Shown here piece by piece: positions 40,912-50,259 of a stretch of 64,000 nt of DNA. This DNA comes from an uncultured Bacteroidales bacterium. Its GTDB lineage: Bacteria > Bacteroidota > Bacteroidia > Bacteroidales > Paludibacteraceae. The DNA lies in contig ONEG01000001.1 of assembly GCA_900316845.1 (NCBI GenBank), positions 143,803-207,802 on the forward strand. The letters run 5' to 3'. Below the pieces are notes generated by a model. The model searched no databases and was not told the origin of the DNA. It saw nothing but the letters and a program-made list of their open reading frames with translations. Position 1 is the stretch's first letter; every line of letters starts with the position of its first letter. The translations under genes and the position numbers were made by a program.

Positions 40912-43177
40912 CTTTTCTCTCTAAATCATATCGGAAACCCAGATACACTTTCCATCCGGTAGTAGGTCCGCAGACCATGGAGGCATCGAAATCCGGGCTG
41001 TAAGGTTGAAAACTATCCACAATAGGCGCATGCTGACGGAAATTCGTCATATTCTCTGCACCGAGGTATAAACTGCAGGTACGGAAATACTTGGTGATCT
41101 GCGCCATCAGTTGCGGATACCACGTCAACTCCTTCGGCGTACCATACCCGCCTGCCAAATCGCCAAAAGCTACGAATCCATCGGGCATTCTGGACACGCC
41201 GTTAAACTGCGCCGTGACGTCAAACTGCCATTTCTTGAGCGGCGTCTGGTAACTTGTGGAGATGATACCTTTGAAGCGGTTGGTAAGGGCTTTGGCGCGG
41301 AGACGCGCTACGCCTTGGTCATCAATCGTCGTCTGCTCCACATCGGTATAACGGAAAGCCGCCGTCCATGTCCAGCCACGCAAGACCTCCATCGACGCCT
41401 CTATCTGCGCGCTATGCGCAAAAGACTTCGCGCCCGGCAGATCACTCTGATTATAGATATGAACGGCATGTTTGTCCTGATCCATATCAACGATGAGAGA
41501 ATTGAGGAAATGGGTGTAGTAATACTCCGCAGAGAGTTGCAACTGCTTGCTGCCCATCGGGATATAAAAAGTAGTACTTATGCCCGAATTCACCGCTCTT
41601 TCCTGCTTCACCTCGGAGTCCAGATAGAGCACGCGGGAGGAAGGCAGTACAAACGCATTATCGGCGATGGCGTTCGGCGAACGATAGCCCATGCCGGCAC
41701 TCGCCCGCAGCGTCCACCACTCGAACGGCGTATAACGGATATTCATTCGCGGAGTCACGAAGAAACCGTACCGCGTGGAGTAATCGGCTCTCACACCTGC
41801 TACGAGCGAGAGAATCTCGTCGTACTTGAGGTTATACTCGGCAAAGATACCGGGCGTCAGCTCCCAACGGTCCAAGTTAAGAGGCGAACTGAAAGAGGTA
41901 AACGGAAAAAGATTGAGGTTTTCTCCGTACTTATCGAAGTTGAGGGATATACCGGCGCTCAAGCGATGATCGTTATCCACCTCTCCGCGTCCCTCAAAAT
42001 TACCCTGATATAGGGCGTTGAGGTAGGCGTTCAACTGATTGGCTTTCCATGAACGAACGCCGTAACTGTTATCGAGATTATGGTAACTAACCGCGGTGAT
42101 GACCGCTACCGACGAACCACTCTCAGGATCGAAGACATAACCGTTTTTCATGAATCCCTCGACACGCCAGGTATTGAGGTTGATATGGTACGGATTAGCG
42201 ATAGAATCGGCCATTTGTCCACCTCTGCGGCGGTCATAAAGCCCGCGCACAAAGGCCTGAAACGTATAATCGCCGTGCTTGTAGAACCATCGGTTGGCGA
42301 GGTTCGCATTCTGCACCTTCGGCATGTCCGCAAAACTATCTTTATTCTCGTCCATCGCCATGAAGCCCCCGGTGTAATGGGCTAAAATGCCGGTATAGAG
42401 ATGCGGTTTGAGTTCCCAACCACCCATGATATTTGCTTCCGCCATAAGTTCGCTATTCATCATCAGATTGAGTGAGAAGGGGTTCTGGGTCTGGGGTTTG
42501 AGGAGCTCTACGTTGATCTGGCCGGAGGTAGCCTCATAGCCGTTGATCACGGAAGAAGTACCCTTGCTGACCTGGATTGATTGCATCCACGGGCCGGGGA
42601 TATACTCCAAGCCGAAGTTCTGCGCCAGACCGCGCACGGCCGGTGTGTTCTCCTGAATCAACTGAACATACGTACCGCTCAAACCGAGCAGACGAATCTG
42701 CTTGGCACCGGTAGCGGCATCCGAATAGGCTACATCCACCGAAGCATTTGTCTCAAACGCCTCGGAGAGATTACAACAAGCGGCACGACATAACTCCTCC
42801 GTACCGATGGTCTGTGTATCGAAAGCGGAAGTACGACTTTTGATCACGCCCATTTTTCGCTCGGTGATCGTCACTTCGTCCAAGACGGTCTCATCAATGA
42901 GCACGATCGTCAGAGGCTGACGATTCAAGACCGTGATCGTATCATTATGGCAACCCACAAAAGAAGCCACCAGACGATTGGTTCCTTTGACCGGCATAAT
43001 CGTAAACTCACCGTTGAAGTTCGTCGCTACGCCTACCGTTGTTTCTGCCCAATATATATTGGCTCCTATCAACGGTTCACCATGATCGTCCAATACCACG
43101 CCGCTAATTTGCGCGCGCAACCCACATATCCCGATTAGAAGGGATATACATAACAAACAGTACCTTTGCATCTTCAT
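40901..43177 (-). CDS. TonB-dependent outer-membrane receptor with CarboxypepD_reg domain
   Basis: 758 residues. Signal peptide (ending GICGLRAQ), CarboxypepD_reg domain (SGVVLDDHGEPLIGANIYWA), a plug with AACCNLSEAFETNASVDVAY, GAKQIRLLGLSGTYVQLIQE then NTPAVRGLAQNFGLEYIPGP, and a barrel ending KVYLGFRYDLERKDEE. The CCNLsEaFE-DAaTGAKqI plug is a distinct, well-conserved Bacteroidota subgroup commonly found beside metal-handling genes, so a metal chelate is a reasonable but unproven ligand. First gene of the two-receptor operon; promoter at 43197-43228. No SusD partner is present, arguing against a polysaccharide-utilisation system. Confidence 0.92.
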   Translation of the reverse strand: MKMQRYCLLCISLLIGICGLRAQISGVVLDDHGEPLIGANIYWAETTVGVATNFNGEFTIMPVKGTNRLVASFVGCHNDTITVLNRQPLTIVLIDETVLDEVTITERKMGVIKSRTSAFDTQTIGTEELCRAACCNLSEAFETNASVDVAYSDAATGAKQIRLLGLSGTYVQLIQENTPAVRGLAQNFGLEYIPGPWMQSIQVSKGTSSVINGYEATSGQINVELLKPQTQNPFSLNLMMNSELMAEANIMGGWELKPHLYTGILAHYTGGFMAMDENKDSFADMPKVQNANLANRWFYKHGDYTFQAFVRGLYDRRRGGQMADSIANPYHINLNTWRVEGFMKNGYVFDPESGSSVAVITAVSYHNLDNSYGVRSWKANQLNAYLNALYQGNFEGRGEVDNDHRLSAGISLNFDKYGENLNLFPFTSFSSPLNLDRWELTPGIFAEYNLKYDEILSLVAGVRADYSTRYGFFVTPRMNIRYTPFEWWTLRASAGMGYRSPNAIADNAFVLPSSRVLYLDSEVKQERAVNSGISTTFYIPMGSKQLQLSAEYYYTHFLNSLIVDMDQDKHAVHIYNQSDLPGAKSFAHSAQIEASMEVLRGWTWTAAFRYTDVEQTTIDDQGVARLRAKALTNRFKGIISTSYQTPLKKWQFDVTAQFNGVSRMPDGFVAFGDLAGGYGTPKELTWYPQLMAQITKYFRTCSLYLGAENMTNFRQHAPIVDSFQPYSPDFDASMVCGPTTGWKVYLGFRYDLERKDEE

Positions 43178-43196
43178 TTTTTTTTAAAATCGGGTG

Positions 43197-43228
43197 CAAA
43201 GGTACTGCTTTTTTGTCAATCCCACAAT
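43197..43228 (-). promoter_or_regulatory. Promoter of the two TonB receptors
   Basis: ATTG (43225-43228, one mismatch to TTTG), 20 bp, TACCTTTG (43197-43204) on the minus strand, 20 bp before the ATG. No riboswitch-like structure fits in the short leader. Confidence 0.7.
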
Positions 43229-43254
43229 ACCTAAAAATAGGGATTTAAGAATTT

Positions 43255-45411
43255 TTACTCTTCCTCAGACTGCGTAGCAGCGTAAGCAGCAAGGAGTTTC
43301 TCCTGAACATCTGCCGGAACGAGTTGGTAGCTGTTGAACGCCATTGTGAAGGTAGCACGTCCGCCGGTGAGGGAGCTGAGGGTCGTGGAGTACGACGAGA
43401 GCTCTTTCAAAGGCACTTGCGCTTTGAGACGGGTGAACGATTTCTCGGTCTCCATACCCATTACCATACCGCGACGGCCGTTGATATCGGACATGACATC
43501 GCCCATGATCTCCGACGGCACGAATACCTCGAGGTCATAAACCGGCTCAAGAACTTTCGGGTTCGCCTCTTTGAAGGCCTGTGCAAAGGCGTTACGACCT
43601 GCCAGACGGAAGGAGATTTCGTTGGAGTCAACCGGGTGCATCTTACCATCATAGATAATGACGCGTACGTCACGAGCATACGAACCGGTCAACGGTCCTT
43701 GCTCCATACGATCCATGATACCCTTTACGATAGCCGGGATGAAGCGTGCATCGATAGCACCGCCGACGATGGAGTTGATAATGATCAGTTTGCCACCCCA
43801 CTCAAGGTTAATCTCCTGTTGGTCTTTGACAGAGATCTTATACTCCTGATTACCGAACTTATAGGTCTCCTTAACCGGCATGCCTTCCTCGTACGGCTCA
43901 ACGATCAGGTGAACCTCGCCGAACTGACCGGCACCACCGGATTGTTTCTTATGACGGTAGTCGGCACGAGCAGCCTTGGTGATCGTCTCGCGATACGGAA
44001 TCTTCGGCTCGCTGAACTCAACCGGCATCTTATCGTTGTTCTCCAGACGCCATTTGAGGGTACGGAGGTGGAACTCACCCTGACCGGAAACAATCATCTG
44101 GCGGAGCTCTTTACTCTGCTCTACTACCCAAGTCGGATCTTCCTCGTGCATACGGGTCAGGAGCGCTGCGAGTTTCTCTGCATCGGACTCAGTAACCGGC
44201 TTGATTGCACGGCGGTAACGCGGCTGCGGGTAAACGATCGGAGCATATTGGTTGTCGCACTCCTTTGCATTGAGAGTGTTTCCCGTACGGGTATCTTTCA
44301 GTTTCACAGTTGCGCCGATGTCACCGGCTGCGAGTTCATCTACAGCCGTACGGATTGAACCGGCTACACTGTACAACTGCGAGATACGCTCTTTCGAGCC
44401 ACGCTCCATATTTACCAAGTCGTCGCCGTTATGTACGGTACCTTGCATTACGCGGAAATAGTTCACCTCACCGATATGCGGCTCTACAGAGGTCTTGAAG
44501 ACATAAAGGCTGGTCGGCGCGGAAGCATCCGGGCTGATCTTCTTGCCATCTACGGTCGGATAGCTGAACTGAGAAGGAGACGGTGCCATACCGTTCAGGA
44601 AGTCCATCAAACGACGAACGCCCATATCTTTCAGACCCGAGCAACAGATAACCGGATACATCGAACCGTCTGCGTAAACGCTCTTCAGACCCTGCATGAT
44701 CTCCTCATCCGTCAGACCTTCGCCTAAGAACTTATCCAATAGCGTCTCATCTGCCTCAGCAGCCTGCTCTTGCAGCGCCTGACGCATTTCCTCAACGCGG
44801 TCCGCATACTCCGCAGGAATCTCTTTCAGTTCAGGAGCGCCACCCTCTGCTTTCCATACAAGCATCTTGCCTTTCAGCACGTCGATAGCCGCATTGAAGC
44901 CTGCGCCGGCATTTACCGGGAACTGAATCAATGTACATTTATTACCAAAGTTCTCTTTGAGTTGGTTGAACGTGCGCTCAAAATCTGCGTTCTCATGGTC
45001 ACACTTATTAATAACGAAAGCCAGCGGTTTCTTTGCTTTCTCCACGAGGCGGAAGTTATTCTGGGTTCCAACCTCAACACCGCCATTAGCGGAAAGTACA
45101 ATGAGCGCCGAACCGCACATCTGCAAAGCTGCCACGGTACCGCCGCAGAAGTCATCCGAACCTGCGCAGTCGATGATATTCAGTTTCTTCCCTTCAAACT
45201 CAATGTTACAAACCGTAGAGAAGACGGAATAACCGTACTCTTTCTCCACCGGGAAATAATCGCACACGGTAGACTGCGCCTCGATTGTACCGCGGCGTTT
45301 GATCACCCCGCTCTCGAACAACATCGACTCCATGAGGGTCGTTTTACCAGATCCGCTGCCGCCCAACATAGCGACATTCTTGATCTCATTTGCTTGATAA
45401 ACTTTAGCCAT
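43255..45411 (-). CDS. Divergent elongation factor G (EF-G2 type)
   Basis: 718 residues with the full EF-G domain order (GTPase, II, III, IV, V). P-loop GGSGSGKTT (17-25) replaces the usual AHIDAGKTT. Switch I has EYGYSVFST in place of RGITI. Switch II reads DCAGSDDF (81-88) where canonical EF-G has DTPGHVDF, so the catalytic His is Ser. NKCD (135-138) is kept. Domain IV/V motifs (SGGAGQFGEVHLIVEPYEEG, GRRGMVMGMETE) are intact, so ribosome translocation should be possible. These are the hallmarks of Bacteroides EF-G2, reported to support translocation without GTP hydrolysis under starvation. It has its own promoter and sits apart from the str operon, as expected for the second EF-G. Confidence 0.92.
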   Translation of the reverse strand: MAKVYQANEIKNVAMLGGSGSGKTTLMESMLFESGVIKRRGTIEAQSTVCDYFPVEKEYGYSVFSTVCNIEFEGKKLNIIDCAGSDDFCGGTVAALQMCGSALIVLSANGGVEVGTQNNFRLVEKAKKPLAFVINKCDHENADFERTFNQLKENFGNKCTLIQFPVNAGAGFNAAIDVLKGKMLVWKAEGGAPELKEIPAEYADRVEEMRQALQEQAAEADETLLDKFLGEGLTDEEIMQGLKSVYADGSMYPVICCSGLKDMGVRRLMDFLNGMAPSPSQFSYPTVDGKKISPDASAPTSLYVFKTSVEPHIGEVNYFRVMQGTVHNGDDLVNMERGSKERISQLYSVAGSIRTAVDELAAGDIGATVKLKDTRTGNTLNAKECDNQYAPIVYPQPRYRRAIKPVTESDAEKLAALLTRMHEEDPTWVVEQSKELRQMIVSGQGEFHLRTLKWRLENNDKMPVEFSEPKIPYRETITKAARADYRHKKQSGGAGQFGEVHLIVEPYEEGMPVKETYKFGNQEYKISVKDQQEINLEWGGKLIIINSIVGGAIDARFIPAIVKGIMDRMEQGPLTGSYARDVRVIIYDGKMHPVDSNEISFRLAGRNAFAQAFKEANPKVLEPVYDLEVFVPSEIMGDVMSDINGRRGMVMGMETEKSFTRLKAQVPLKELSSYSTTLSSLTGGRATFTMAFNSYQLVPADVQEKLLAAYAATQSEEE

Positions 45412-45461
45412 AATTGTGTTATTTAAGGTATTTTTGTAAAGTCAGCATTACAATTTGGGCG

Positions 45462-45493
45462 CAAAGGTACAAAAAAAATATTATATATGCAAA
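45462..45493 (-). promoter_or_regulatory. Promoter of the EF-G2 gene
   Basis: TTTG (45490-45493), 20 bp, TACCTTTG (45462-45469) on the minus strand. The predicted leader is about 45 bases. Confidence 0.82.
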
Positions 45494-45518
45494 CAATTCG
45501 TTAATTTTTGCAAAAAAA

Positions 45519-45550
45519 TTTGCTTATCTAAGTTTTTTTATGTACCTTTG
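45519..45550 (+). promoter_or_regulatory. Promoter of the 2-hydroxyacid dehydrogenase operon
   Basis: TTTG (45519-45522), 20 bp, TACCTTTG (45543-45550), then CAGC; ATG at 45565. It is back to back with the EF-G2 promoter, 25 bp apart. Confidence 0.85.
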
Positions 45551-45564
45551 CAGCAAATTTAGTC

Positions 45565-46473
45565 ATGAAGATCGCATTTACGACAGATTTGCCTCAGGAA
45601 GGATTCAAACGTTTAGCCGGTCATGAGATGAATGCTTCGCTCGAAGAAGCGGAGATTTTGGTGAGTACGTTTGATTACCCTGTGCCCCGAAAAATGATTG
45701 AGTTGATGCCCCATTTGCGGCTCATCGCTAATTTCGGTGCAGGGTTCAATAATATCGATTTGAACGCTTGTCGCGAGCGCGGAATACGTGTGACGAACAC
45801 CCCGCAGCCGGTGATTGAGCCGACCGCAGAGTTGGCTTTTGCGCTGATGATTGACATAGCGCGGCGGGTAAGCGAGTTCGACCGCCTCGTCCGTGCCGGC
45901 CAAGCACAGTTCGGAGTAATGCGGAATCTGAGCCACTCCTTGTACGGAAAAACGCTCGGAATCATCGGTATGGGACGGATCGGTCAAGCGCTGGCACGAC
46001 GTGCACAAGCAGCTGGCATGCGCATTATCTATCATAACCGGCACCGGTTGTCCGATGAAATCGAGCAGAAATACAATGCCACGTACGTAGATTTTCAGCA
46101 CGTACTACAAGATAGCGATTACTTGAGTCTGAACCTGCCCTACACCCCGGAGGTGCATCATCTCATCGGCAAACCGGAGTTGGGAATGATGAAACGGACG
46201 GCATACCTTATCAATACCGCGCGTGGTGCGCACGTACATGAAGAGGCTTTGGTTGAAGCGCTCAAAAGCGGCATCATTGCCGGCGCTGCATTAGACGTAT
46301 ATGAGCACGAACCTGCGATTTCAACGGACTTATTGACACTTCCGAACGTCGTCCTATCGCCCCATACGGGCACAGGCACGTGGGAAGGACGCATCGCCAT
46401 GTGTGAGAACGTGTGCGATAATATCTTGGCATTCATAGAAGGACAAACAAATAAAATGAATATTGTATTATGA
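45565..46473 (+). CDS. D-isomer-specific 2-hydroxyacid dehydrogenase
   Basis: 302 residues, somewhat short for the family (about 310-330). Substrate-domain LRLIANFGAGFNNIDLNACR; NAD domain LGIIGMGRIGQALARRAQAA (about 132-151). Then SLNLPYTPEVHHLI, NTARGAHVHEEALVEAL (catalytic Arg), YEHEPAIST (Glu) and LSPHTGTGTWEGR (His). It interconverts a 2-oxo acid and the D-2-hydroxy acid with NAD(P)H; GHRB-like glyoxylate/hydroxypyruvate reductase or D-lactate dehydrogenase are both possible. First of a tight operon: the stop overlaps the lipoprotein start by 4 bp. Confidence 0.9.
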   Translation: MKIAFTTDLPQEGFKRLAGHEMNASLEEAEILVSTFDYPVPRKMIELMPHLRLIANFGAGFNNIDLNACRERGIRVTNTPQPVIEPTAELAFALMIDIARRVSEFDRLVRAGQAQFGVMRNLSHSLYGKTLGIIGMGRIGQALARRAQAAGMRIIYHNRHRLSDEIEQKYNATYVDFQHVLQDSDYLSLNLPYTPEVHHLIGKPELGMMKRTAYLINTARGAHVHEEALVEALKSGIIAGAALDVYEHEPAISTDLLTLPNVVLSPHTGTGTWEGRIAMCENVCDNILAFIEGQTNKMNIVL

Positions 46474-47033
46474 GAAAAGTAATTTTGATGGCAGCCGCCG
46501 TGCTGATGATGGCAGGCTGCGGATTTCTGAAGAACAGTACTACCACCAACAACACTGGTGCGACCACCCAGGCTACAACCACTACGCAGACGGCAAACAC
46601 CGCCGTGAGCGCCGGTCAGGGAGCAGGAACTGCACTTCAGGCACTCTATGCGCAGTACAAAGCCGACGGCAACAAGTACAACTACAAGAACATGCAAAAC
46701 ATTATCAACACCATGTCGCTGGTGTCTAACTGCGAGGGACTCAAAGAGAACTACAAAGACAAGACCTATCTGAAGGAGTTCGGCAAAGGTATGGTAGCTT
46801 CGTCCTTGGGCCTGGTAACGCAAAACAACGTAGAGACCGTTACCAACAGCCTTGTAGAGATGGTTAAGAACAGCGAGACCGTTAAGAACGCGCAGACCCA
46901 AACGACCCAAGCCGTTCAGAATGCTGCAAACCAAGCGCAAAACACAGCCAACCAAGCTGCTTCTTATGCCAACACCGCTGCTCAATATGCAGGCGCATTA
47001 AGCACGTTACTGGGTGCCTTTGGCGGCAAATAA
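46470..47033 (+). CDS. Lipoprotein of unknown function with Thr- and Gln/Asn-rich segments
   Basis: 187 residues. Lipobox MAAAVLMMAGC (Cys17) predicts a lipid-anchored envelope protein. A low-complexity Thr/Asn linker (about 23-45) and a conserved-looking middle (about 52-125: GTALQALYAQYKADGNKYNY, LKEFGKGMVASSLGLVTQNN) follow. Then comes an Asn/Gln/Ala-rich helical stretch (about 135-170) and a Gly end. The middle recalls a Bacteroidales DUF of similar size; no enzymatic motif. Overlaps the dehydrogenase gene by 4 bp and precedes pepT by 9 bp, but a functional link is not evident. Confidence 0.7.
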   Translation: MRKVILMAAAVLMMAGCGFLKNSTTTNNTGATTQATTTTQTANTAVSAGQGAGTALQALYAQYKADGNKYNYKNMQNIINTMSLVSNCEGLKENYKDKTYLKEFGKGMVASSLGLVTQNNVETVTNSLVEMVKNSETVKNAQTQTTQAVQNAANQAQNTANQAASYANTAAQYAGALSTLLGAFGGK

Positions 47034-47042
47034 TAAGTTTGT

Positions 47043-48203
47043 ATGAATATAGTAGATCGTTTCTTAAAATACGTGTCGTTCTGCACGACGAGCGATGAGA
47101 ACACCGGCATGACTCCTTCTACCCCGGGGCAGATGGAGTTTGCGCAATACCTGGCGGACGAACTGAAAGGTATCGGCTTAACCGACGTTTCGCTCGATTC
47201 CAACGGATATATAATGGCGACATTGCCTGCTAACGGCGGAGAAGCACCCGTGATCGGTTTTATCGCACACATGGACACTTCGCCTGATGCCAGCGGAAAG
47301 AACGTCAAGCCGAGCATCGTGAAAGCCGAAGAACGCGACTATATCGACCCGCGTTACGCCGGTCAGGACGTTATTGTGACGGACACCACGACGCTTTTGG
47401 GCGCGGATGACAAAGCCGGTATAGCAGAGATCGTCACGGCGATGGAGTACCTCATTCAGCACCCGGAGATCAAACACGGAAAAGTCCGCGTAGGCTTCAC
47501 GCCGGACGAAGAGATTGGCTGCGGAGCAGACCATTTCGACGTGCAAAAATTCGGGGCTGAGTTCGCCTATACGATGGATGGAGGCGCAATAGGCGAGTTG
47601 GAGTTCGAGAACTTCAATGCCGCGGCATGCAAGATCCACGTACACGGTCTGAACGTACACCCCGGTACAGCGTATCATAAGATGCGCAACTCCATGCGTA
47701 TCGCCTATCAGATAGCCGTCATGCTGCCGCGTTTCCAAACGCCGGAGCACACGCAGGGATACGAAGGTTTCTACCATCTGATTGGCATGAACGGCACTGT
47801 AGAAGAGACGACGCTGAGTTATATCATCCGTGACCACGACCGCACGCAGTTTGAATACCGCAAACGGGAATTGGAGCACCTGGTGCGCAAGATTAACACC
47901 GAGTACGGAGAAGGCACTGCGGAGATTGAGATTCGCGATCAGTACTATAATATGCGCGAGAAGATTGAACCCGTTATGCACATCATCGATCTCGCCAAAG
48001 AGGCGATGAAATCGGCGGGAGTGACACCTATAATAAAGCCAATCCGTGGCGGTACGGATGGTGCAAGACTTTCCTTTGAAGGGCTACCCTGCCCGAACAT
48101 CTTCGCCGGCGGAGAGAATTTCCACAGCCGATACGAATATCTGCCGATTCCATCGATGGAAAAAGCAATGGAAGTAATACTTGAAATCATCAAAAAAGCA
48201 TAA
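47043..48203 (+). CDS. pepT: Peptidase T (tripeptide aminopeptidase)
   Basis: 386 residues, M20 di-zinc peptidase; E. coli PepT has 408. Metal and catalytic residues: [16 protein letters not shown] (His, Asp), [20 protein letters not shown] (bridging Asp), [20 protein letters not shown] (Glu-Glu), [10 protein letters not shown] and [20 protein letters not shown] (His). The segment between [14 protein letters not shown] and TTLLGADDK is about 20 residues shorter than in E. coli. It releases the N-terminal residue of tripeptides in the cytoplasm. It is followed after 2 bp by gcvT. Confidence 0.94.
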   Translation: MNIVDRFLKYVSFCTTSDENTGMTPSTPGQMEFAQYLADELKGIGLTDVSLDSNGYIMATLPANGGEAPVIGFIAHMDTSPDASGKNVKPSIVKAEERDYIDPRYAGQDVIVTDTTTLLGADDKAGIAEIVTAMEYLIQHPEIKHGKVRVGFTPDEEIGCGADHFDVQKFGAEFAYTMDGGAIGELEFENFNAAACKIHVHGLNVHPGTAYHKMRNSMRIAYQIAVMLPRFQTPEHTQGYEGFYHLIGMNGTVEETTLSYIIRDHDRTQFEYRKRELEHLVRKINTEYGEGTAEIEIRDQYYNMREKIEPVMHIIDLAKEAMKSAGVTPIIKPIRGGTDGARLSFEGLPCPNIFAGGENFHSRYEYLPIPSMEKAMEVILEIIKKA

Positions 48204-48205
48204 TT

Positions 48206-49291
48206 ATGTTAAAGACAACACCATTTACAGACATCCACATTGCCTTAGGCGCAAAGATGGCGGAGTTTGCAGGCTTTAATATGCCGATTCAGTACCCGAC
48301 GGGTATCAACCAAGAGCACATGATCGTACGCGAGGGCGTCGGTGTGTTTGACGTGAGCCATATGGGAGAGTTCTGGGTAAAAGGCGACAAAGCCCTGGAT
48401 TTCCTGCAGTATATTACCACGAACGATCTCTCTGTCATTCCTGCAGGAAAAGCTCAGTACACCTGCATGCCGAACGGAAAAGGCGGCATCGTGGATGACC
48501 TTATCATCTACAAATATTCCACAACCAAATACCTCATGGTAGTCAATGCCGGGAACATCGACAAAGACTGGGCATGGGTAAATAGTATCAAGGACTCAAA
48601 TAAGGATTGGGCAGGACTAATCCTAGACAATGCAAGTAGTCGTTACGGACAGTTAGCGGTACAAGGGCCTAAAGCCACTGAGCTGCTGCAACTGCTGACC
48701 GACGCGGATCTGAAGTCGATTGATTACTATGCTTTCCGCGAGTGGAGTTTTGCCGGTGTTCCGGGTGTAATCCTGAGTAACACGGGCTACACAGGAGCCG
48801 GTGGATTCGAGCTTTATTTCCCTGCAGAGCGCGGAGTGGAGATTTGGAATGCCCTCTTTGAAGTAGGCAAACCGTTCGGTCTGGCGCCTATCGGTCTGGG
48901 TGCTCGCGACAGCCTGCGTCTGGAGAAATGGTACTGTCTCTACGGTCACGACATCGATGACACCACCTCGCCGTTAGAGGCCGGTTTGGGATGGATCACC
49001 AAGCTCGATGCCAAGGATTTCATAGATCGCGATTTCCTCAAAGCGCAAAAAGCAGAAGGCGTAAAACGCAAACTCGTTCATTTCGAATGTCTGGAGCGCG
49101 CTATACCGCGTAACGGCTATGAGATATGCGATGAAAACGGCAAAACTATCGGTCATGTGACTTCCGGAATCATGCTGCCGAACACCAAAGTCGGTATCGG
49201 TATGGGTTACGTTGAGACGCCGTTCGCCAAGAAGGAAAACATCATCTATATCAAGATCCGAGAGAAACTGATACCGGCAAAAGAGGTATAA
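48206..49291 (+). CDS. gcvT: Aminomethyltransferase (glycine cleavage T protein)
   Basis: 361 residues, full length. It transfers the methylene group of the glycine-derived aminomethyl-lipoate to tetrahydrofolate. Evidence: [60 protein letters not shown] (folate-site region), [36 protein letters not shown] and the C-terminal domain ending in [15 protein letters not shown]. gcvH and gcvP are not in the window. It shares the operon with pepT. Confidence 0.96.
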   Translation: MLKTTPFTDIHIALGAKMAEFAGFNMPIQYPTGINQEHMIVREGVGVFDVSHMGEFWVKGDKALDFLQYITTNDLSVIPAGKAQYTCMPNGKGGIVDDLIIYKYSTTKYLMVVNAGNIDKDWAWVNSIKDSNKDWAGLILDNASSRYGQLAVQGPKATELLQLLTDADLKSIDYYAFREWSFAGVPGVILSNTGYTGAGGFELYFPAERGVEIWNALFEVGKPFGLAPIGLGARDSLRLEKWYCLYGHDIDDTTSPLEAGLGWITKLDAKDFIDRDFLKAQKAEGVKRKLVHFECLERAIPRNGYEICDENGKTIGHVTSGIMLPNTKVGIGMGYVETPFAKKENIIYIKIREKLIPAKEV

Positions 49292-49323
49292 ATGACCAAA
49301 TGGTAAATGACCAAATGGTAAAT
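49290..49323 (+). repeat. Tandem aaatgaccaaatggt repeat carrying two in-frame starts
   Basis: Two overlapping 19-bp copies (49290-49308, 49305-49323), period 15 bp, identical to a segment in recQ (28423-28441). ATG codons occur at 49292, 49300, 49307 and 49315. Those at 49300 and 49315 are in frame with the patatin gene; the other two read ATG-ACC-AAA-TGG-TAA. Confidence 0.88.
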
Positions 49324-50259
49324 AAGAATGTCGCATTAGTATTAGGATCGGGAGGTGCACGCGGGCTCGCGCACATAGGAGCCATCGAAGCCCTGGAGGA
49401 GAGAGGCTATACCATAACCAGTATAGCCGGTTGTTCCATGGGTTCGATCATCGCCGGCATGTACGCTGCAGGAGAACTAAAGAAAGCGAAAGAATGGTTC
49501 TTGAGCGTGGATAAACAGTTGATTCTAAGGATGATGGATATCAACCTGCTGAGCAGCAACTCCTTGGTCAAAGGTCAGCGGATCATCCATGAGTTGGAGA
49601 CCGTGGTGCCCGATAGACTCATTGAGAATCTGAATATCCCCTGCTCTATCGTTGCCTCCGACATGGTGAATACAGAGGAAGTGGTCTTCCGGAAAGGCAG
49701 TTTGTTTGAGGCCGTACGGGCATCCATCAGTATTCCGCTGTTCTTCCAACCAGTACAGATGGATGACAAACTGCTCATTGATGGCGGAATCCTGAATCCG
49801 CTGCCCCTGCATGTCATCCAACGCACGGAAGGCGACATTCTCGTAGCCATGGATATCAGCGGTAAAGATAGTATGCCGACCGAAGAAATGCCCGAACCCA
49901 TCGATGTAGATGGCAAGATTGCAGCTATCGAAGCCAAGGGCTTTGATGTACCGGAGAGTTTGGAGAAACAACTGCGTCAGTTAGGTAAGAAGATAGACTC
50001 GATCCGCGAAAGCCGGGCAAGAGACTTGGGTAAGAAAGTGAATTATTTCAGCATGTTGGATCGCATGAGTGACATGCAGATCCAGCAAAACACCCTGCTT
50101 GCACTCCGCCTCACGCCGCCGGATATCCATGCGGTAATGCGCCAGTATGCCTATAATACGTTCGATTTCGACAAAGCGGAAGAAATTATCAGGCAAGGGC
50201 ATATGCTAATGACAAAGGCCTTGGTCGAATACGAAAACAAACTATCGCAAAAAGCATGA
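49300..50259 (+). CDS. Patatin-like phospholipase
   Basis: 319 residues from 49300. The start at 49315 (MVNKN) is equally likely because the first codons are a repeat duplication (MVNDQMVNK). Patatin domain: oxyanion hole LVLGSGGARGLAHIGAIEAL, nucleophile elbow GCSMGSIIAGMYAAG (GxSxG, Ser at about 48), second-half DDKLLIDGGILNPLPLHVIQ with the catalytic Asp of DGG. It hydrolyses acyl esters of lipids in the cytoplasm or inner membrane; RssA/YlbK-like. It lies between gcvT and tetR with 8-bp spacing and a 4-bp overlap. Confidence 0.92.
   Translation: MVNDQMVNKNVALVLGSGGARGLAHIGAIEALEERGYTITSIAGCSMGSIIAGMYAAGELKKAKEWFLSVDKQLILRMMDINLLSSNSLVKGQRIIHELETVVPDRLIENLNIPCSIVASDMVNTEEVVFRKGSLFEAVRASISIPLFFQPVQMDDKLLIDGGILNPLPLHVIQRTEGDILVAMDISGKDSMPTEEMPEPIDVDGKIAAIEAKGFDVPESLEKQLRQLGKKIDSIRESRARDLGKKVNYFSMLDRMSDMQIQQNTLLALRLTPPDIHAVMRQYAYNTFDFDKAEEIIRQGHMLMTKALVEYENKLSQKA

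Noticed and set aside
38629-43177. Polysaccharide utilisation locus
   Set aside because: Two TonB receptors are present but there is no SusD-like lipoprotein, glycoside hydrolase or regulator next to them; the pectate lyase is over 9 kb away in another operon.
43178-43254. Cobalamin riboswitch before the BtuB-like receptors
   Set aside because: The predicted leader is about 20 bases, too short for the riboswitch, and no B12-box-like sequence is seen.
43324-44358. A 344-codon plus-strand frame opposite the EF-G2 gene
   Set aside because: Shadow frame of a conserved gene; no start-site or promoter support.
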